Origin: an uncultured Streptomyces sp.
GTDB lineage: Bacteria; Actinomycetota; Actinomycetes; Streptomycetales; Streptomycetaceae
DNA: 5,307 nucleotides
Direction of reading: 5' to 3'
Assembly: GCA_946480485.1 (NCBI GenBank)
Contig: CAMLJW010000379.1
Coordinates: 1-5,307, forward strand
The first letter of the stretch is position 1; each line of letters begins with the position of its first letter. The notes beneath the pieces were generated by a model, which did no database searches, was not told the DNA's origin, and saw only the letters and a program-made list of their open reading frames with translations. Below are positions 1 to 5,307 of the stretch, piece by piece. The position numbers and the translations under genes were made by a program.

Positions 1-87
1 TCCGTCACTCGAGCCGATGCTCTGATCGCCCAACGCCCCGGTCCCACACGGCGGCATTCCTCTGGCAGAACTCGACAGTCAGCGCCG
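1..87. other. Unassigned left edge
   Basis: No gene or RNA can be supported here. One plus-strand frame reads seven codons and stops at 23-25 (TGA). That could be the tail of a gene entering from the left and converging on the FAH gene, but seven residues are too few to judge. Confidence 0.3.
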
Positions 88-140
88 ACTCGCCACGGGG
101 CCTGCCCACCGCCGAGCGGTGGGCAGGCCCCGTGGCGAGT
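88..140. terminator. Long perfect hairpin, likely (bidirectional) terminator of the FAH gene
   Basis: Positions 88-111 and 117-140 are perfect reverse complements over 24 bp. A 25th C-G pair (112/116) is possible and leaves a loop of three bases. The stem begins 22 bases beyond the stop codon of the leftward FAH gene. No U-run follows on either strand, which is common for terminators of high-GC actinomycetes. Being symmetrical, it could also stop a rightward transcript arriving from outside the window. The structure is seen directly; the terminator role is inferred from its position. Confidence 0.8.
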
Positions 141-162
141 TCGCCCGGCGAAGGTCCGAAAG

Positions 163-942
163 TCAGGGACTCTCGGCCACGACCGGATTGCGCAGGATAC
201 CGATGCCCTCGATCTCCACCTCGATCTCGTCGCCGGGGCGGATCGGCCCCACTCCGGAAGGCGTACCCGTCATGATCGCGTCACCGGGGAGCAGCGTCAG
301 GTAGCGGCTGAGATAGCTGACGATGTCGGGGACGGCGAGCAGCAGGTCGGCCGTGCTGGCCGACTGCGTGACGGTGCCGTTCACACGGGTCGTCAGCGAC
401 AGTTCCGAGGGGTCGAGTTCGGTCGCGATGACCGGTCCGAGCGGAGCGAAAGTGTCCTGGCCCTTGCCGATCAGAAGCGTTCCGAATTTGCTTTCCTTGC
501 GCTGGACGATGCGGTCACTGACGTCATTGCCGCACGTGTAGCCGAGGATGTGTTCATGGGCCTCTGAGGGCTTCACATGGCGGGCTTCCTTTCCGATGAC
601 GACAACCAACTCGCCCTCGAAATGGATAAGTTCACCATCCGCCGGATAGACAATGGCGTCGCCCGGCCCAATGACCGCTGTACTCGGCTTCATGAAGCAC
701 ACGGGCACTTCCGGAACTTCGCGGTCGGTCTCGTCGATGTGCGAGGCGTAGTTGTAGGCGAAGCCAAAGATCCGGGGCCGCTCGAGCGGTGCAAGAAGGA
801 CTACGTCGCCGACTTCGTCGACCCGGCCCGAAGGGGACAGTCCGGTGAAGGGATCGCCCTCGAATCTGGCGATCCGCGCGTCACCGGATTCAAGTTCTCC
901 GTAGTAACGCACGCCGCCGACGGCATACCTGACGATCCGCAA
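163..942 (-). CDS. Fumarylacetoacetate hydrolase (FAH) family enzyme
   Basis: This is a 259-residue single-domain protein of the FAH superfamily, cytosolic metal-dependent enzymes that hydrolyse, decarboxylate or isomerise 2-oxo/diketo acids in aromatic or sugar-acid breakdown. Residues that fit the fold are YNYASH with H68 and E71 (catalytic region), HFEGE with E109 and E111 plus D140 in GNDVSDR (divalent metal ligands), K160 in GKGQDTF, and the C-terminal MTGTPSGVG at 224-232. The length suits the short one-domain class. I chose the TTG at 942-940 because a perfect GGAGG (949-953) lies six bases upstream and homology begins at once (RIVRYAVGG). The longer open frame to 1026 would run through the promoter and operator. 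The gene is divergent from the LacI-type regulator and probably repressed by it. Family membership is clear. The substrate is not: fumarylpyruvate-type, 2-hydroxyhepta-2,4-dienedioate-type and 2,4-diketo-3-deoxy-sugar-acid hydrolases all look like this. Confidence 0.93.
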   Translation of the reverse strand: MRIVRYAVGGVRYYGELESGDARIARFEGDPFTGLSPSGRVDEVGDVVLLAPLERPRIFGFAYNYASHIDETDREVPEVPVCFMKPSTAVIGPGDAIVYPADGELIHFEGELVVVIGKEARHVKPSEAHEHILGYTCGNDVSDRIVQRKESKFGTLLIGKGQDTFAPLGPVIATELDPSELSLTTRVNGTVTQSASTADLLLAVPDIVSYLSRYLTLLPGDAIMTGTPSGVGPIRPGDEIEVEIEGIGILRNPVVAESP

Positions 943-948
943 AGGAAA

Positions 949-953
949 CCTCC
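949..953 (-). promoter_or_regulatory. Ribosome binding site deciding the TTG start of the FAH gene
   Basis: The minus strand reads GGAGG, then six bases (TTTCCT), then TTG. This ideal site and spacing fix the unusual TTG start; no ATG or GTG nearby is as well placed. Confidence 0.8.
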
Positions 954-995
954 GCGTTTGGGCAGCCGGGGGGCGGCTGCACGGCCCATCCAGTG

Positions 996-1011
996 GTGCT
1001 AACGTTAGCAC
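996..1011. promoter_or_regulatory. LacI-family operator O1 (FAH side)
   Basis: GTGCTAACGTTAGCAC is a perfect 16-bp palindrome centred on a CpG. It fits the general LacI/GalR operator form TGNNANCGNTNNCA. It lies 54 bases upstream of the FAH start codon and overlaps the predicted -10 region, the expected place for a repressor. The cognate regulator is very likely the adjacent LacI-type protein, because a near-identical second copy precedes that gene. Binding itself is inferred. Confidence 0.85.
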
Positions 1012-1026
1012 AAGGGTGAGGGTCAA
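997..1026 (-). promoter_or_regulatory. Candidate promoter of the FAH gene
   Basis: On the minus strand TTGACC (1026-1021) is a good -35 match. With an 18-base spacer the -10 would be TTAGCA (1002-997), or with 19 bases TAGCAC. Both are weak -10 elements and both lie inside operator O1, so a bound repressor would block RNA polymerase. The -35 is convincing; the exact -10 is uncertain. Confidence 0.5.
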
Positions 1027-1066
1027 CCCGCCACTGCCACCTCTCCGACCACGGAGCGCGACGACG

Positions 1067-1082
1067 GTGCTATCGTTGGCAC
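1067..1082. promoter_or_regulatory. LacI-family operator O2 (regulator side)
   Basis: GTGCTATCGTTGGCAC differs from O1 at two of 16 positions and still fits TGNNANCGNTNNCA. Its centre is 71 bp from that of O1, near seven helical turns, so looping between dimers is conceivable. It overlaps the predicted -35 of the regulator's own promoter, implying negative autoregulation. Its imperfect symmetry suggests weaker binding than O1. Confidence 0.8.
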
Positions 1083-1105
1083 ACGGAAGGTGACCGCACC
1101 AGGAT
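1076..1105 (+). promoter_or_regulatory. Candidate promoter of the LacI-family regulator
   Basis: TTGGCA (1076-1081), an 18-base spacer and CAGGAT (1100-1105) resemble the principal sigma-factor consensus of Streptomyces. The -35 shares six bases with operator O2. An alternative -10, TATCGT at 1071-1076, has no good -35. Transcription would start about 15-20 bases before the GTG start codon. Confidence 0.45.
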
Positions 1106-1115
1106 CAGGCAGCTC

Positions 1116-1122
1116 AAGGGGG
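1116..1122 (+). promoter_or_regulatory. Ribosome binding site for the GTG start of the regulator
   Basis: AAGGGGG sits eight bases before the GTG at 1131 and supports that start. Confidence 0.65.
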
Positions 1123-1130
1123 CCCGCTAC

Positions 1131-2162
1131 GTGATCACCACCAGGGACATCGCCGAACGCCTCGGCGTCTCCGTCTCGACGGTCGGCCGGGCACTCTCCG
1201 ACGATGCCCGCATCAGCGAGGAGACCAAGTTCCGGGTCCGCCAGGCCGCTTCCGAGATGGGGTACGTCGGCAACCGCGCGGCACGGATGATGCGCGGAGC
1301 ATCCAGCAACGTGGTCGCACTGGTGATCCCCGACATCCGCAACAGCTTCTACTCGACCATCGCGCACGAGCTGTCCAAGAACATGGAGGCCGAGGACTTC
1401 CAGCTGATGCTCTCGGAAACCGACGACGACCGGATGGCGGAGCTGCGCCACCTGCGCGAGCTGTCCGCCAACCGCGTAGCGGGCGTCATCATCGTGCCCA
1501 CCGCACGCCCGCACGCCGAGTCCGTCAAGCTCCTGCGCGCCATGCCGCACCTTCAGCTGCTCCGCCACCACCCTTCGCTCGGCTCCCAGTGGTTCGGCGT
1601 GGACGACCACGAGGCGCTGCGTCAGGCCACGGCCCACCTCGTGGCCCAGGGCCACACCCGCATCGCATACCTGGGCGGCCCCGAGGAACTACCCACGGGC
1701 GCGGAGCGCCTGCGCGGCTTCCGCAGCGCCCTGAGCGAAGGCGGCCTGCCCGACACCGCCGGCGTCACGGAGCTGGGACCGCCGTCGTCCGTGAACCACA
1801 GCCGCCACGCGGTGCGCCGACTGCTGCAGGGACCGGGCACGCCCACCGCGCTCGTACTGGGATCGATCCAGCTCACCCTCGGTGTCCTGGAGGAGCTGTC
1901 CGAGCAGGGCGTGAAGGTGCCCGGGAAACTGTCCGTGGTCGGGTTCGGGGACGAGCCCGGGTTCTCCTGGTGGGGCCCCGGGCTCACCACGATCGGCCTG
2001 CCGATCCAGGAAATGGCCACCGGCTGCGCACTGTGGCTGCTGCGCCGACTCAAGACCAAGCCGAGCAGCGACGGCCCGTACACGTCCCTCTCCCCCGGCT
2101 CGCTGATCCTGCGCGGCAGCACCGCACCACCCGGCGACCGGGCCCCGTCCACGTCCGGCTGA
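1131..2162 (+). CDS. LacI/GalR-family transcriptional regulator
   Basis: A 343-residue DNA-binding repressor of normal family length. The N-terminal helix-turn-helix is at residues 3-22 (DIAERLGVSVSTVGRAL), followed by the hinge-helix region at 45-55 (YVGNRAARMMR). The periplasmic-binding-protein-like effector domain starts at VVALVIPDIRNSFY (61-74) and includes AHLVAQGHTRIAYLGG and SVVGFGDEPGF, the usual landmarks. The GTG start is supported by AAGGGGG (1116-1122) eight bases upstream and by the helix-turn-helix starting at once. Departures from the family pattern are TVGR for TVSR, YVGN for YxPN and Met54 where the minor-groove Leu usually sits. It is divergent from the FAH gene with one operator before each, so it probably represses both. 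The effector is unknown; a sugar acid or the enzyme's substrate is plausible. Family certain, ligand not. Confidence 0.96.
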   Translation: MITTRDIAERLGVSVSTVGRALSDDARISEETKFRVRQAASEMGYVGNRAARMMRGASSNVVALVIPDIRNSFYSTIAHELSKNMEAEDFQLMLSETDDDRMAELRHLRELSANRVAGVIIVPTARPHAESVKLLRAMPHLQLLRHHPSLGSQWFGVDDHEALRQATAHLVAQGHTRIAYLGGPEELPTGAERLRGFRSALSEGGLPDTAGVTELGPPSSVNHSRHAVRRLLQGPGTPTALVLGSIQLTLGVLEELSEQGVKVPGKLSVVGFGDEPGFSWWGPGLTTIGLPIQEMATGCALWLLRRLKTKPSSDGPYTSLSPGSLILRGSTAPPGDRAPSTSG

Positions 2163-2190
2163 CCGTGGACCGATGTCGGCCACGCACGCG

Positions 2191-2224
2191 GAAGGCGCCC
2201 GGAGCATGCACCCCGAGCGCCTTC
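2191..2224 (+). terminator. Hairpin terminator after the regulator gene
   Basis: GAAGGCGC (2191-2198) pairs perfectly with GCGCCTTC (2217-2224). Within the 18-base loop a further CGG/CCG pairing can form after one mismatch. The stem starts 28 bases past the stop codon. There is no U-run, as at the other end of this module. Confidence 0.6.
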
Positions 2225-2245
2225 GTGCCGTCTGCGCGTGTCAGT

Positions 2246-2517
2246 ACCGTTCCTCATCAGGTCAGCCGTCTCGGCGGCAACGCGATCTGGCCACGTCCAT
2301 GGCAGTCCTGCACACCACCGCCCCATCGGCGGGCGCACCCCCGTGGGCAGCACCTGGCCGGCGGGCGACCCATCCGCATCCCGCTGCCCGAGATCCAGAT
2401 CTTCGGCGGCGGCGCCCACGCGGACCGTCGCCTCGACGTCCAGGACTTCATAGTGGTCTGCCCCGCGGCACGGAGCTTCCGCGAGGCCTGGACTGGACGG
2501 CGGAGATCTACCGGTCA
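2246..2517 (+). pseudogene. Decayed enolase-family gene fragment (three frameshifts)
   Basis: No intact frame exists, but joined pieces read as the middle of an enolase-like protein. The first piece is SRLGGNAI (frame of 2270). The second is LATSMAVLH to PPW (frame of 2287). The third is QHLAGGRPIRIPLPEIQIFG, then GGAHADRRLDVQDFIVV and SFREA (frame of 2348). The fourth is LDWTAEIYRS (frame of 2488). Known enolases have SRLGANAI, a GGAHA loop with the substrate-contacting His, a QEF and FREAL..GAE in the same order and spacing. The breaks are a missing C near 2287, an extra G at 2347 and a missing C near 2488. The QEF glutamate is Asp here. About 90 of some 430 residues remain. Neither end of the gene is found in the window, so no activity is expected. 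The wording of the IPLPEIQIFGGGAHA stretch suggests a divergent second enolase rather than the housekeeping one (inference). Confidence 0.8.
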
Positions 2518-2683
2518 TCGCCCCGCAGGTCTGTTCCGCCGCGGCCCGCGCGACCCGGCCCGCGCGGGTGCCGCGGGGCCGCCGGTCTGCTGTTCCTCGT
2601 CGGCGAGAGCGCGCGTTCCTCGGTACCGACGGTGGCGTCACCACGCAGCGCGGGTTGGCCGGTGCTGGGGTCAGCGGGGGGGT
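2518..2683. other. Non-coding spacer between enolase remnant and helicase gene
   Basis: I could not extend the enolase homology into this stretch in any frame and recognise no protein. A GC-only hairpin is present: CCCGCGCG (2545-2552) pairs with CGCGCGGG (2561-2568) across an eight-base loop. It lies 116 bases past the stop of the leftward helicase gene and might end its transcript, but in DNA this GC-rich such a stem may be chance. No stronger terminator was found nearer the stop. Confidence 0.35.
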
Positions 2684-4843
<2,160 letters not shown>

Positions 4844-5065
4844 GCCCCCATGCAACCCGATGGCAAGGACAATCGGCCACTTCACCCCACGTGACACCCC
4901 AACTCACCAACGGTCCACCGGCACGCACGATCAAGGGCGACCAGGGCGGAGCGCTCAACCACAGCCGTCCTCGGTCGACGTGTTTACAAAGGTCAGGGCA
5001 CAGGTCAGCCACAGGTCCGGCTGCAATTCACAGGGCTCCAATACCGCCCCCCGCCCGGCGTTTCC
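4844..5065. other. Intergenic region upstream of the helicase gene
   Basis: No coding sequence is supported apart from the possible 18-codon helicase extension to 4897. A weak leftward promoter can be drawn: TTGAGC (4958-4953), 17 bases, CTTGAT (4935-4930). I have little confidence in it. The stretch also holds the short direct repeats listed separately. No SOS box of the actinobacterial LexA type was seen. Confidence 0.4.
4991..5025 (+). repeat. Three imperfect ~12-bp direct repeats
   Basis: GGTCAGGGCACA (4991-5002), GGTCAGCCACA (5003-5013) and GGTCCGGCTGCA (5014-5025) follow one another head to tail. They lie upstream of the helicase gene, about 150 bases from its start. They could be regulator half-sites in tandem or chance; no function is claimed. 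Confidence 0.4.
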
Positions 5066-5307
5066 AGTCCCCCTCAGCAGGCCCCGGACGGCCCCGTTCC
5101 GGACGGCGTGGCCAAGGCAGTGATCGAGGCAGTGATCGAGGTGCTGGCCCACTGGGCGAGGGGCCCCGGTGGCTGGGCTTCGGGAGCCCCAACGCGCAGC
5201 CGCGTCCGCCCGGCGTCGTCACCATGGTCTCGCCCAGACGACCGTACGAGACCGGCTGGACACTCGCGGTGGTCGGGAGCACGCTCCGACGGGCCGGTCC
5301 ACAGGGG
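5066..5307 (+). pseudogene. Truncated, decayed copy of the RecQ-PRTase C-terminal region (runs off the window)
   Basis: On the plus strand the frame of 5075 reads QQAPDGPVPDGVAKAV, then HWARGPGGWASGAP. After a one-base deletion near 5190 the frame of 5191 reads NAQPRPPGVVTMVS, then YETGWTLAVVGSTLRRAGPQ. These align in order with residues 564-612 and 688-710 of the intact helicase next door. From QAPDG to SGAP, ignoring a four-residue insertion, I count 22 identities in 34 positions by hand. About 70 residues between, including the paired Asp of the PRPP loop, are deleted. Nothing upstream of 5066 matches the helicase or zinc domains, so the 5' part is gone. It is inverted relative to the intact gene and too divergent to be a fresh copy of it. 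It is expected to be non-functional. The family's C-terminus would end about ten codons beyond the window. Confidence 0.85.
5116..5139 (+). repeat. Perfect 12-bp tandem duplication inside the RecQ remnant
   Basis: GGCAGTGATCGA occurs twice in a row. It adds four residues (AVIE repeated) compared with the intact helicase at the matching place. The event keeps frame and looks like replication slippage in a gene no longer under selection. Confidence 0.85.

Noticed and set aside
943..1026. N-terminal extension of the FAH protein to the upstream start
   Set aside because: It would make coding sequence of the -35 element and operator O1, whereas a TTG with an ideal ribosome site lies at 942 exactly where homology begins.
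1622..2644. 340-codon open frame on the minus strand
   Set aside because: Shadow of the regulator gene and the non-coding gap; low-complexity composition and no family features.

Overview
The window is very GC-rich with the strong third-position G/C bias of a high-GC actinomycete. A TTG start, long U-less terminator stems and the protein families present point to Streptomyces or a close relative. This organism call is inference from composition and family resemblance, not a database match.

Layout. Positions 1-87 hold nothing I can assign. At 88-140 a long perfect hairpin ends the leftward transcript of a fumarylacetoacetate hydrolase (FAH) family enzyme gene (163-942, minus). Facing away from it is a LacI/GalR-family regulator gene (1131-2162, plus). 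The 188-base gap between their starts carries two near-identical 16-bp palindromes of the classic LacI-family type, one over the FAH promoter and one over the regulator's own promoter. I read this as a self-contained, autoregulated catabolic module in which the regulator represses the FAH enzyme until an unknown effector appears. A hairpin terminator follows the regulator.

Positions 2225-2683 hold no intact gene. Part of this stretch (about 2246-2517) is a decayed fragment of an enolase-family gene, recognisable only when three single-base frameshifts are allowed for.

Positions 2684-4843 (minus) encode a full-length RecQ-type superfamily-2 DNA helicase with all helicase motifs and the zinc-binding cysteines. 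Its C-terminus is a ComF-like type I phosphoribosyltransferase (PRTase) domain in place of the usual tail. After a 222-base non-coding stretch, positions 5066-5307 (plus) hold a second, broken copy of that same RecQ C-terminal region. It is inverted relative to the intact gene, has a frameshift, a 12-bp tandem duplication and an internal deletion, and runs off the window edge.

Overall the left half is an orderly sugar-acid or aromatic-acid type catabolic and regulatory unit. The right half is an intact helicase-PRTase fusion flanked on both sides by gene debris, which suggests a plastic region of the chromosome. No tRNA, rRNA, CRISPR array, insertion sequence or integrase was seen.
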